From: Winogradskyella alexanderae | Lineage (GTDB): Bacteria > Bacteroidota > Bacteroidia > Flavobacteriales > Flavobacteriaceae | Length of the DNA stretch: 64,000 nucleotides | NCBI RefSeq assembly: GCF_020166335.1 | Contig: NZ_JAIUJR010000008.1 | Coordinates: 1-64,000, forward strand | Direction of reading: 5' to 3' | Shown: positions 1 through 8,829 of the stretch, in pieces | Layout: every line of letters starts with the position of its first letter | Position numbering within the stretch: position 1 is the first letter of the stretch | Translations under genes and position numbers: made by a program | Notes under the pieces: generated by a model | What the model saw: only the letters and a program-made list of their open reading frames with translations | Databases searched by the model: none | What the model was told of the DNA's origin: nothing

Positions 1-58
1 TCCAAATTTATTTTGAAAATATTTTCCAAAACAACCACCGGACAACTTTTCCGGGGCG

Positions 59-66
59 CAAAGATA
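59..66 (-). promoter_or_regulatory. -7 promoter element for a leftward gene beyond the window edge
   Basis: On the minus strand this reads TATCTTTG, a perfect match to the Bacteroidota -7 consensus TAnnTTTG. No TTG sits at the usual 17-23 bp upstream. It points left, so the gene would lie before position 1. The leader that follows holds a short GC-rich hairpin (CCGGA, 7-base loop, TCCGG at about 38-54), unusual in this AT-rich DNA. Positions 1-280 otherwise contain no supported gene. Confidence 0.4.
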
Positions 67-280
67 TAAACTTATTAGACTATTTGGAGAAAAATAATTC
101 AATATTTTTCATATAATTTTCCTTTATGTAGTAAGGTGCTACATAACAAGGACTTATAATGCTACGAATGTAATTATTTCAAGCGCCATTAATTGAACGG
201 GTACGAAAATTGAAGTATATCATTTGAAGATTTATACCAAAAAAACAAAAAGAAAGTCAGTTTACTCGGTCCAAAACTCA

Positions 281-2251
281 CTAAAGAAAGAAATCCCAAA
301 CTAAACCAAAACGTATTGTAAAATCTCTGAACGGATGATTTGGTGCAGAATAAAAATTAAAACCAGTAAAGGAGGAATTGAAATGTTCGGCAATAAAGAA
401 GATTCTTGTTTGCCTTACTTTTGCATTAACAAAGAAATCTAAACGTGGAAAGCCTCCATATTCAGTCTGGTTTTGCGTATAAAATTCTGCAAGCAAGGGG
501 TCATAACCATTCATGTTATATTTGGTAAAATAATTAAACGAAACACCTGTTTGTAATTTCATAGCCCTATTGAATATTTCGTTTGAGTAGTAGAGTGTGT
601 TTCTTGTAATTAAATTGGGTACATTTAACACATCCTCATCGCTAACCACATTTTGATACATAATTGTATTATCTAGAGCAAATTTTCCGAACTTAATCTC
701 TCTTCGCAACTTTAATCTCAGGTATTGAAGAGATCCGCTAAACTGTACAGGTTTTACAACTCTAACCTTATCCACTACATTTTCTAAATTAAAGTATGTA
801 TAGTTATCGATATTAGTTAAATCTAGTGACGCATTCAGATATTTCTCTGATTTTAGCCTAAATGAGAATTGTTGAGAATTGACATTATTGAACTTCTCCA
901 AATTGTACCAATTATAATTGATATAATCAGATTGATACAAAAGAAAATTATAATTAGGTAACCTTGAACTAATATTTAAACCACCTCCGAGATTAATATC
1001 CTCATTAATATTAATGGATAAGTTTGCATCTATAAAATTTCCACTAAACTCTTCTGATAAATTTATACCTGCACTTCCCTTAAGCAAAAACTGACCAATT
1101 TGTTTGGAATAGCCTGTGTTTGCACTAAGAAAATTTGCCTTGATTCTATTTGGTATCAATTCAGAAGCGGTTAAAACCACACTATCATAACCATAATTAA
1201 TATCTGTAAAACCTAGATTAAAATCTAACTGCCCTAGTAAATCATTTTGATAAACAAATCCTAGTTCTGTGTAAAAATGTTCGATTGTAACCTTATCTTT
1301 TATTTGATTTGAAAATGAATCCCCGAAATATCCGGCTACAGCCGTTTGCTGTGTATAGTCATAAAATTTATCTTCAAATGAAATTGTGTTAGTAAGGCTT
1401 AATACATTCGAGTCTAAGGAATCTTTCTTTCTTATTAAATCATAAGCATGTTCTAGGTGAAACCGTTTCCCAACTAAAATATTTTCGGCATTTTCAAAGT
1501 TTGGATCAAATACAGATCTATCGATAAACTCTTCGTTGCCCGATTCAAAATTTACAAGGTCCTCATCCCTAAGTCCGCCATTTTCTTGATTTAATAAATC
1601 TTGCATTACAATATGACCATAGGATCTATATCTATCATTTTTTGACTTATAGTTAGATGTAAACCTAAAATTACCAGTACTAGTAAGTGCGTTTTGATAA
1701 TTACCTAAAGATCTCAATCCTTTATATGCAATAGAAAAGTTAAACTGTTTTGATAAATTAACGGTTAGAAAGGCATCTAATAACTGGCCTTGCTGAAATG
1801 CAGTTTTATAAGTTAACCGCGTCCATGGTGTTGGCACTTCAAAATACTTTATGTCCTTAACTTCAAAATAATTAAAGTGTCTAGCTCGCGCACCAAACAA
1901 AGGGAGCGCACTAGTACTTCTTTGATTGAAAGTTAGGGTGTTATATGCCTGACCGATGTTAGCAAAAGGCATTAAGCCAAAATTATCTTTTTGCAAATAA
2001 TTGAACTTATAGTATTTATCAATTATTAAAGTGGTATCTACTAATGAGGTATCTAATTCCTTATTGTATTGAAGATACATATCTATAGTTGCGACATTTT
2101 TAAAGCCCTTTGCACGTCTTACTGCAGAAGTATCCTCTCCAAAAGGATTATCTGGTCTTTGTGAGTTACCAGTACTAAGTTTTGTCTGTGCTATACTATT
2201 AGTAACAAAGAAGAAACCAATGAGAAGTAAAACCAGGTATTTCCGAATCAT
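281..2251 (-). CDS. Putative outer-membrane porin (Porin_10-like)
   Basis: A 656-residue protein with a Sec signal peptide (about residues 1-21, ending SIAQ). The rest alternates polar and hydrophobic residues, rich in Tyr, Phe, Asn and Leu, and ends in an aromatic/hydrophobic residue, as expected of a large beta-barrel. Length and style match the putative porin family of Bacteroidota (Porin_10). It probably forms a channel in the outer membrane; the solute is unknown. It lies 143 bp downstream of the SusC/SusD operon in the same direction, but a strong terminator separates them, so it is probably its own transcription unit. Family assignment is from recall of family character, not a search. 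Confidence 0.65.
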   Translation of the reverse strand: MIRKYLVLLLIGFFFVTNSIAQTKLSTGNSQRPDNPFGEDTSAVRRAKGFKNVATIDMYLQYNKELDTSLVDTTLIIDKYYKFNYLQKDNFGLMPFANIGQAYNTLTFNQRSTSALPLFGARARHFNYFEVKDIKYFEVPTPWTRLTYKTAFQQGQLLDAFLTVNLSKQFNFSIAYKGLRSLGNYQNALTSTGNFRFTSNYKSKNDRYRSYGHIVMQDLLNQENGGLRDEDLVNFESGNEEFIDRSVFDPNFENAENILVGKRFHLEHAYDLIRKKDSLDSNVLSLTNTISFEDKFYDYTQQTAVAGYFGDSFSNQIKDKVTIEHFYTELGFVYQNDLLGQLDFNLGFTDINYGYDSVVLTASELIPNRIKANFLSANTGYSKQIGQFLLKGSAGINLSEEFSGNFIDANLSININEDINLGGGLNISSRLPNYNFLLYQSDYINYNWYNLEKFNNVNSQQFSFRLKSEKYLNASLDLTNIDNYTYFNLENVVDKVRVVKPVQFSGSLQYLRLKLRREIKFGKFALDNTIMYQNVVSDEDVLNVPNLITRNTLYYSNEIFNRAMKLQTGVSFNYFTKYNMNGYDPLLAEFYTQNQTEYGGFPRLDFFVNAKVRQTRIFFIAEHFNSSFTGFNFYSAPNHPFRDFTIRFGLVWDFFL

Positions 2252-2337
2252 TATACTAATGAACTACAATTCTTTAACGTGCTGTAAATTTAATTATTTA
2301 ATTAAAGAGACACCTACTCGTGGTCTTAAATAAAGCA

Positions 2338-2372
2338 CAAAAAAAAGACCGCTATAAAAATAACGGTCTTTT
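2338..2372 (-). terminator. Rho-independent terminator of the SusC/SusD operon
   Basis: Read leftward, a 9-bp stem (GACCGTTAT pairing with ATAGCGGTC, one G-T pair, 4-base loop, at 2347-2368) is followed by a run of T residues (complement of 2338-2346). It lies just past the stop codon of the lipoprotein gene at 2395. Confidence 0.85.
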
Positions 2373-2394
2373 AATATGTAAAGTATTATGTATA

Positions 2395-3129
2395 CTAAAT
2401 ACTAAATCCTCCTGATACACTACCTCCAAAGTTAAAGCCACCATCAGATGCTAAAACTTGATTACATCCATTGATTACGCGGAAGGCACTTCCACCGTCA
2501 CCATATGAATCATTAAGAGTCATGGTGTAAGATCCTGCTCCTAAGGTTACATTTACCACGATTGTAGTAAAGTCATCAGCCGGATTGTTGTAAGGTCCAC
2601 CAGAAGCAACCACAGCGCCTGAAGAATCTGTTACCGCCCATGACGTTTCGTCTGGCCAGTTATCAGTATCTATTTCAATTGTTACGTTTCCAGCAGTTGC
2701 AGGAGGACATAACAATGCAGCGTTGATTGATACTACCGCAGTTTCTGCTATAGTGTCAATATCAGTAGTTGGAGAGAATTCTAAACGAATCTCTTGGAAA
2801 TCAAAGGTTAAACCAGCTTCATTAACTGTAACCTGAACAGTAGCTGCGTTAGTACCAGCTTCTATCGTAACAGAGCTCGGCGCTGAGTAAGCAGCCGGAT
2901 CTGCAGTAGAATTCGCTGTAGTTAAGCTAAATGTTCTGTCCGTACCTACTTTGTTTCCAGTAAAAACATTTACTTCTATGGTCTTACTACCTTCACCTAC
3001 ATCAACAGTCTCAGTGATTTCGTTAACACCGAAAGTAATGTAATTTGGTGTTCGGAGTTCTGCTTCTTCCTCACAACCGTAAGAAAGAACCAGTAACCCG
3101 ATTATTAATAATTTAAAAATTTTCTTCAT
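2395..3129 (-). CDS. Secreted lipoprotein with Calx-beta-like domain, third gene of a SusC/SusD operon
   Basis: A 244-residue lipoprotein: the N-terminus has a hydrophobic stretch and a lipobox ending SYGC at about residue 19. Residues about 30-135 look like a Calx-beta/immunoglobulin-like beta-sandwich (repeated Thr/Val-rich strands). Residues about 140-244 form a second beta-rich module with a DNWPDETSW segment and a DSYGDGG motif, a pattern I recall from surface and secreted proteins of Flavobacteriia. It follows susD by 23 bp on the same strand, so it is probably co-transcribed with the uptake pair. By analogy with other Sus-like loci it may be a surface-exposed binding lipoprotein; the ligand is unknown. 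No catalytic motif is visible. Confidence 0.6.
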   Translation of the reverse strand: MKKIFKLLIIGLLVLSYGCEEEAELRTPNYITFGVNEITETVDVGEGSKTIEVNVFTGNKVGTDRTFSLTTANSTADPAAYSAPSSVTIEAGTNAATVQVTVNEAGLTFDFQEIRLEFSPTTDIDTIAETAVVSINAALLCPPATAGNVTIEIDTDNWPDETSWAVTDSSGAVVASGGPYNNPADDFTTIVVNVTLGAGSYTMTLNDSYGDGGSAFRVINGCNQVLASDGGFNFGGSVSGGFSI

Positions 3130-3152
3130 TTGAGATAAGTCTTTGATTAATT

Positions 3153-4649
3153 TTAGTTTTGCGTGTTGATATTAGGATTATCTTGGATTTCCCTTGCAGG
3201 AATCTCAAAAGTTAATCTGTTATCGTTCCAAGGAATTGGCTGACCAACAAATGATAAGTGGTTAGCACCTCTCACGATAGTTGCCTGATTTCTCTTCATT
3301 GCGAAGTAAGACTTACCTTCACCCCACAACTCCCATCTCGTTTGCATGTAGATCTCGTCTTGTAACGCAGCGCCACTTAATGCATCGATGTAAGAAGTAT
3401 CAGAAATTCTGTTATCAGCTAACAACTTCAATGTAGTTCTTGCTTGAGCATCTAAACCTTGCTTAGCTTCAGCTTCAGCTTGTAACAAAATCATTTCAGC
3501 ATGACGCATGTAAACGTAATCTGCTTTTACAAGTGTTGATGTACCAAATGGCACACGGTCTGCATCGTACTGCTTAAATAATGGCTGTAAGTAGTTACTA
3601 CCAGGTGTAGAGAAGAACTGATCTCTTCTAACGTCATCTGCTCTCATACTTAAATAAAGATCTTCATCCATTACTTTTGTGTCACCTACTGCAGCATAAC
3701 TATATGAGAAGAAGTCAACTTGTCCCCACCAAGATACTAAACCAACTCCAGAGTTTTCGTTGATGTCTACACCCCACATCCAAGATGGGTTGCTTACCTC
3801 ATTAAAACCACCTAAGATACCGAAAGTATCAGATGTTGGTGGCATTAATACAGTACCTGACTCAACTCTTGCTTGTTGTGCTAAAGTAGCTACTTCATCC
3901 CAACGACTTCTCTGTGCAGCAATAGCATACGCTAATATACCTTTTGCAACAGATTGGTTGATTTGAGATTTAGAAGATCTGTTGTAACCGTCTAATAACT
4001 CGATTGCTCTATTTAAATCTGCCTCGATTTGAGCATAAACCTCAGCTTGAGTAGATTTTGGTTGCGAACCTGCAGTGTCTGCTAAATAAATAGGTACACA
4101 TGGTGCATCTGGTGTATAATCATCTCCAAATAACTGCACTAACATAAAGTATGAGTGTGCTCTAGATGCTAATGTTTGTCCTAATAAACCTCTTACATTA
4201 GCTCCTTCTGGATCTGCACCTTCACCACCTAAGGTGTTAATTGCTAAGTTAGCATTTAGTACCTGTCTGTAATAGTACGACCATACCTGGAAGTTATCTC
4301 CAAAGGTAAAATCCTGTGTACCTTGCATTTCAGTTATTGATGCTCTATACCAGCCATAAACACTATTAGACAATGCCATGTCACTACATAACATATCACT
4401 AAATATGTCATAAGCCTTCTGACCAAAATCATCATGGCCACCAGTACCACCAGAACCACTGGTAAACATTACGGTATAGATACCGTCAATAGAACCAGCT
4501 ACTAAGTCTGGATTTAGCTCCGCCACATCTGCAATCTGATCTGCAGTTATGAACTGACTCGGCTCTCTTTCTAAGAAATCATCGTTACAGCTCTGGAATC
4601 CTAAAACCAACATTCCTAAGCCAATAAATTTTAAAACATTTTTTTTCAT
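3153..4649 (-). CDS. SusD/RagB family nutrient-binding outer-membrane lipoprotein
   Basis: A 498-residue lipoprotein with lipobox GFQSC (Cys about residue 21) followed by the DDFLEREP segment seen at the start of many SusD mature proteins. The body is helical and TPR-like, with the usual C-terminal region containing the RWELWGEGKSYF motif shared by SusD/RagB proteins. SusD proteins sit on the SusC barrel at the cell surface and act as a lid that captures substrate. The gene lies 16 bp downstream of its susC partner. No glycoside hydrolase, protease or sulfatase is adjacent, so the substrate class cannot be read from context; peptide or oligosaccharide are both possible. Confidence 0.92.
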   Translation of the reverse strand: MKKNVLKFIGLGMLVLGFQSCNDDFLEREPSQFITADQIADVAELNPDLVAGSIDGIYTVMFTSGSGGTGGHDDFGQKAYDIFSDMLCSDMALSNSVYGWYRASITEMQGTQDFTFGDNFQVWSYYYRQVLNANLAINTLGGEGADPEGANVRGLLGQTLASRAHSYFMLVQLFGDDYTPDAPCVPIYLADTAGSQPKSTQAEVYAQIEADLNRAIELLDGYNRSSKSQINQSVAKGILAYAIAAQRSRWDEVATLAQQARVESGTVLMPPTSDTFGILGGFNEVSNPSWMWGVDINENSGVGLVSWWGQVDFFSYSYAAVGDTKVMDEDLYLSMRADDVRRDQFFSTPGSNYLQPLFKQYDADRVPFGTSTLVKADYVYMRHAEMILLQAEAEAKQGLDAQARTTLKLLADNRISDTSYIDALSGAALQDEIYMQTRWELWGEGKSYFAMKRNQATIVRGANHLSFVGQPIPWNDNRLTFEIPAREIQDNPNINTQN

Positions 4650-4665
4650 ATCGCTTTTTTTTAAA

Positions 4666-7600
4666 TTAAAATTTCATTCTTAAACCAACTGTGAAAGAAG
4701 ATAATGGTGCATAGATATTTCTAGCTGTAAAACCACCTTCTCTAACACGTGGATCATATCCTTGTCTTGAAGAGAATAAGAATAAGTTATCCCCTGACAA
4801 GAATAAGTTAACATTATCAATTCCTGTCTTGTCTAAAAACTTGCTTGGTAAATTGTAACCAATATTTAAAGAGTTTAAAGCAAAGTAATCTGAACTAATA
4901 ATAAATCTATCACTCTCACCAACATCCTGAGGTACAGAACCGTTACCTAATAATGGTACATTGGTTATATCTCCAGGCTGTTGCCATCTGTCTCTAATGT
5001 CTGCGTGTAACGAACCACTAGCAGTATTAAATCCTCTTTCGAAGAATTCTCTGTAGTTGTTGTCGTATGCGTAACCACCAAACTGATAGGTAAACTGCGC
5101 TGCATACGTAAAGTTATGAATGCTACCTTGTAGTCTAAACGCACCTTGTAAATCAGGAATTACAGACTTACCTGTATAGCGTTGCGTTGCTTCATTAAAG
5201 TTCTTAGTTACTTGCTTACGAATATTTGCTGTACTACCGTTTGCATTTAAATACGGTGTAAGTGTGTGATCAGGAATACCCTGCTCATTACCTTCTCCAT
5301 CAAGGAAAGAGTTATTTACAAGTTCTTCTCCTGGATCTAATGCACCATTATCATTTAAATCATCATAGTACTGGTACCACATTGGGAAACCATCTGCTGG
5401 ATCTACACCAGCATATTCTCTCATGTAGAAATCGAAAATTGATCTTCCAACTTCTAAACCACGAGTTCCGAAGTTTACGAAATCATTTGGAGCACCATCA
5501 AACAGCTCTAATAATTCGTTTTGGTAGTGTGCACCATTTACAGCTACATCTAATTTAAAGTTCTCTTTGTTGAAAATGTGGAAGTTTAAATCGAATTCTA
5601 AACCTGTATTTCTTAATTCACCGTCATTTACTAACAAATTGGCAGAACCTGTTGAAGGCGATACCGGAATATTAAAGAATAAATTCTCAGTATCGTTTCT
5701 ATACCAGTCGATACTACCATCTAAGAAATCACCTAGTGTAAATTCTGTACCAAACTGTAATTGTTTCTTTCTTTCCCAAGTTAAATCCGGATTCTGTCTG
5801 TCTCCTAATAAAGAGACTGAAAATGCACCATCCAAGTTATCAACTGAGAACTGATCTACACCACTATAGTAACCTTGAGCAGCAACTACACCAGCCTCAT
5901 CACCAGCTAGACCAACAGATCCTTTTAGCTTTAAGTATCTAATAAAGTCATTATCAGCTAAGAAATCCTCATTAGACATAATCCAAGCACCACCTACAGA
6001 CCAGAATGTATCCCACTTGTTGTCTGGATCAGAAAATACTGAAGATCCATCACGACGAATAGAACCTGTTAAGTAGTATTTATCATCAAAGTCATAATTT
6101 ACCTGTGCGAAGTAAGACTCTAAAGATCTACCTTCTTCATAACCACCCGGTAATGACTGATTTATAATGTATTGTGAAAGCTCTAATGCAAATGGCACAA
6201 CGGCTTTTTCTTTGTTAGCAAAGATAAACTGGAAACTTTGGTCGTTAATTTCGTGTGCTGCTAGAGCCTCGATAGAGTGCTTACCAAAATCTTTTCTATA
6301 ACGCACAAGCTGCAGTAAGTTTAATGTTTCAAATGTACTGTTTGTTTGACCTAAAGTACCACCTGCAGATAAACCAGGTCCATAGAACTGGTTTGACATT
6401 GTTTTACCAATGTTCCCTCTGTACTGGTAACTAAATGCATTTTCGAATGTAAGTCCTTCAGCTATAGTAAAATCTAAATTGAAGTTACCCAAAAATTCAT
6501 TTCTATCAGAACCATTAAAATCATAAAGCATATTGCCAAATGGACTAACACCATCAGAAGCTGGTCTACCAGGCACTGCACCACCAAAAGTGATTGCACC
6601 ATAATCAGGAACAAAGCCTCCTAATCTTTCGTCTGGAATTAAGTTACCATCATTGTCTCTTGCGTAAACACCAAATAATGTCGGTGTTTTATCTATAAAT
6701 TCAAATACCGCAGATGCACCACCAAGCGTTGTACTGTTTCTTGACTCAGCATATAAGTAAGATACATTCGCACCAACTTTTAACCAATCTTTCACTTGTG
6801 AAGATATATTAGTTCTTACAGTATATCTTTTATAAGATGAATTCCGGATGATACCATTGTCATCAAGGAAACCACCAGAAACGAAGTATCTTGTCTTATC
6901 GTTACCGCCACCAAATCTCACATTAGCTTCGTAACGCTCACCTTCTCTAATTAATAAATCCTGGAAGTTTGTTGGTGTAAACTTTCTTGAAACGCCAGTG
7001 AATTGACCAGTTGCCGGATCAATTAATTGATCACCAGGTGCATTCCACATATTATAACGTACAGGAATAATTCCCGTAGGCGCATCAGAGAATAAATTAG
7101 CAGATGCAAAAGCATTTGCCTCATCCATACTAAGACCATTAAGAAGCATTTGCTGGTTTCTTGCACCTTCCCAAATCAACTCAATATTCTCCTCTTGATT
7201 TCTAATTAATTCGTAACGCGGAATTAGCTGTGCGTTAACACCAGTTTTAACATCCACCTCGATATAGCTCTCAGCAGAAGATCCTGACTTAGTTGTAATC
7301 AATACAACCCCATTAGAACCCCTAGAACCATAAATCGCAGTTGCTGTTGCATCCTTCAGGATTACTGTACTTTTAATATCGGTTGGGTTAATAGCATTCA
7401 ACGTTTCAGTTGCTGTAATTGGCACACCATCTACTACATATAATGGAGAACGGTTACCACTAATAGAACCAAAACCACGAATACGTACAGCTGACACTGT
7501 ACCTGGTTGACCCGTTGTATTGATTACCTGAACACCAGATGCCTCACCAGCTAACGACTGTGTTACGTTGGCAAAGTTTTTATCTTCAATGTTCTCGGCA

Positions 7601-7974
7601 TCTACTGTGGTCACAGTACCCGCGAATGCTTTTTTGGTTGTAGTACCATAACCTACTACTACAACTTCTTCTAACGCATTCTCTGAAAGAGCTACGTCAT
7701 ATACGTTGCTTGCACCAACTGTAACTTCAGTTGCGTCCATAGCAACATAGGAGATTACTAATACGTCTCCTACTTTAGCTTGAATAGTATATTTACCATC
7801 AAAATCTGTTTGAGTACCTCTCGCCGTACCCTTTACAACTACTGTAGCACCAGGAAGGGGTAAACCATCTGAAGCTGTAGTAACTGTACCTGTGACAGTT
7901 TTCTCTTGTGCAAAAGAAAATTGCATCACGAACGCCATAAATAGCGTTAATAACCATGTTAACTTTAATTTCAT
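4666..7974 (-). CDS. SusC/RagA family TonB-dependent outer-membrane transporter
   Basis: A 1102-residue TonB-dependent receptor. Order: signal peptide (1-22, ending SFAQ), a carboxypeptidase-regulatory-like domain (about 25-95, TVTGTVT and DFDGKYTI motifs), a plug domain (about 110-230, with VILKDATATAIYGSRGSNG, the SusC/RagA signature), then a 22-strand barrel ending in LRMKF. It imports a substrate across the outer membrane using TonB energy, gated by the SusD lipoprotein encoded next. It is first in a leftward operon susC-susD-lipoprotein, with a good promoter at 8003-8033. The substrate is not evident. Confidence 0.95.
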   Translation of the reverse strand: MKLKLTWLLTLFMAFVMQFSFAQEKTVTGTVTTASDGLPLPGATVVVKGTARGTQTDFDGKYTIQAKVGDVLVISYVAMDATEVTVGASNVYDVALSENALEEVVVVGYGTTTKKAFAGTVTTVDAENIEDKNFANVTQSLAGEASGVQVINTTGQPGTVSAVRIRGFGSISGNRSPLYVVDGVPITATETLNAINPTDIKSTVILKDATATAIYGSRGSNGVVLITTKSGSSAESYIEVDVKTGVNAQLIPRYELIRNQEENIELIWEGARNQQMLLNGLSMDEANAFASANLFSDAPTGIIPVRYNMWNAPGDQLIDPATGQFTGVSRKFTPTNFQDLLIREGERYEANVRFGGGNDKTRYFVSGGFLDDNGIIRNSSYKRYTVRTNISSQVKDWLKVGANVSYLYAESRNSTTLGGASAVFEFIDKTPTLFGVYARDNDGNLIPDERLGGFVPDYGAITFGGAVPGRPASDGVSPFGNMLYDFNGSDRNEFLGNFNLDFTIAEGLTFENAFSYQYRGNIGKTMSNQFYGPGLSAGGTLGQTNSTFETLNLLQLVRYRKDFGKHSIEALAAHEINDQSFQFIFANKEKAVVPFALELSQYIINQSLPGGYEEGRSLESYFAQVNYDFDDKYYLTGSIRRDGSSVFSDPDNKWDTFWSVGGAWIMSNEDFLADNDFIRYLKLKGSVGLAGDEAGVVAAQGYYSGVDQFSVDNLDGAFSVSLLGDRQNPDLTWERKKQLQFGTEFTLGDFLDGSIDWYRNDTENLFFNIPVSPSTGSANLLVNDGELRNTGLEFDLNFHIFNKENFKLDVAVNGAHYQNELLELFDGAPNDFVNFGTRGLEVGRSIFDFYMREYAGVDPADGFPMWYQYYDDLNDNGALDPGEELVNNSFLDGEGNEQGIPDHTLTPYLNANGSTANIRKQVTKNFNEATQRYTGKSVIPDLQGAFRLQGSIHNFTYAAQFTYQFGGYAYDNNYREFFERGFNTASGSLHADIRDRWQQPGDITNVPLLGNGSVPQDVGESDRFIISSDYFALNSLNIGYNLPSKFLDKTGIDNVNLFLSGDNLFLFSSRQGYDPRVREGGFTARNIYAPLSSFTVGLRMKF

Positions 7975-8002
7975 AAAACAATTATTTGAGTTAGTCTAGT
8001 TG

Positions 8003-8033
8003 CAAACATCTTAATTAAATATTAAATAAACAA
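8003..8033 (-). promoter_or_regulatory. Promoter of the SusC/SusD operon
   Basis: Read leftward: TTG (8033-8031), a 20-bp spacer, then GATGTTTG (8010-8003). This fits the Bacteroidota primary sigma consensus TTG-N17-23-TAnnTTTG with one mismatch in the -7 box. The susC ATG follows about 29 bp after the -7 box. Confidence 0.5.
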
Positions 8034-8139
8034 GTGTTTTTGCCAAAAAAATGTTAACTCAATTGTGATTCTTTCAATGTTGGTTTCTAAAAGTTTTTAA
8101 GGCTTTTTCGAGATATTACTCATTCAATAGATACAGGAT

Positions 8140-8172
8140 TTGTAAAAGGGTTGCGTTAAAATTTTAACTTTG
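8140..8172 (+). promoter_or_regulatory. Promoter of rnhB
   Basis: TTG (8140-8142), a 22-bp spacer and TAACTTTG (8165-8172) match the Bacteroidota consensus exactly. Transcription would begin around 8178, leaving only about 10 bases before the proposed TTG start of rnhB, which supports that start. Confidence 0.6.
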
Positions 8173-8188
8173 TTGAAACTTTAACATT

Positions 8189-8791
8189 TTGTCCTTAAAA
8201 ATTCAATTTTCAAAGTTTGATTTAGAATGTGGTACCGACGAAGCAGGCAGAGGGTGTTTAGCGGGCCCTGTCACGGCAGCAGCCGTTATTCTTCCGCATA
8301 CCTTTAAAAACCATTTATTAAATGATTCCAAACAGGTTTCCAAAGCGAATCGAACACTTTTAAAATCAGTGATCCAATCGGAGGCTACATGTTATGCTGT
8401 AAAACATGTTTACGAATCTGAAATTGATAAGGTAAATATTCTAAATGCGTCAATTAAAGCAATGCACCTTTCCATTTCTCATCTTGAAATGGAACCTCAA
8501 TATATAATTGTAGACGGTAACAAATTTAAACCCTACAAAAACATACCTTATAATACTATTATAAAAGGAGATAGCAAGTATTTAAGTATTGCTGCCGCAT
8601 CTGTACTTGCCAAAACCTATAGAGATCTATACATGGAAAAAATCCATGACGAGTTCCCTATGTATAATTGGAAAAAGAATAAAGGCTATCCCACAAAAGA
8701 GCACAGAGCAGCAATTAAAAAATATGGAATAACTAAATACCACAGAAAATCTTTCAGATTGTTACCAGAGCAATATCAATTGGAATTCTAA
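8189..8791 (+). CDS. rnhB: Ribonuclease HII
   Basis: RNase HII (200 residues) cuts the RNA strand of RNA-DNA hybrids at embedded ribonucleotides. Visible are the catalytic GTDEAGRG motif (about 16-23), the IVDGN segment, and [18 protein letters not shown] (about 129-146), including the later acidic residues. Length is normal for the family. The only start that keeps the usual short N-terminus before the DEAGRG motif is TTG at 8189; there is no ATG in frame upstream, and the promoter ends about 16 bp before it. The gene is followed after 38 bp by a lipoprotein gene in the same direction. Confidence 0.95.
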   Translation: MSLKIQFSKFDLECGTDEAGRGCLAGPVTAAAVILPHTFKNHLLNDSKQVSKANRTLLKSVIQSEATCYAVKHVYESEIDKVNILNASIKAMHLSISHLEMEPQYIIVDGNKFKPYKNIPYNTIIKGDSKYLSIAAASVLAKTYRDLYMEKIHDEFPMYNWKKNKGYPTKEHRAAIKKYGITKYHRKSFRLLPEQYQLEF

Positions 8792-8796
8792 CTTAT

Positions 8797-8804
8797 TATA
8801 TTTG
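8797..8804 (+). promoter_or_regulatory. -7 promoter element before the 785-residue lipoprotein gene
   Basis: TATATTTG matches TAnnTTTG and lies 25 bp upstream of the ATG at 8830. The nearest upstream TTG (8780-8782) leaves only a 14-bp spacer, shorter than usual, so this is a tentative call. Confidence 0.35.
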
Positions 8805-8829
8805 TATCAATTTAATTATCCATTATTTA

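Noticed and set aside
7799..7981. 60-residue frame overlapping the start of susC
   Set aside because: Different frame across the signal peptide and first domain of the susC gene; a shadow.
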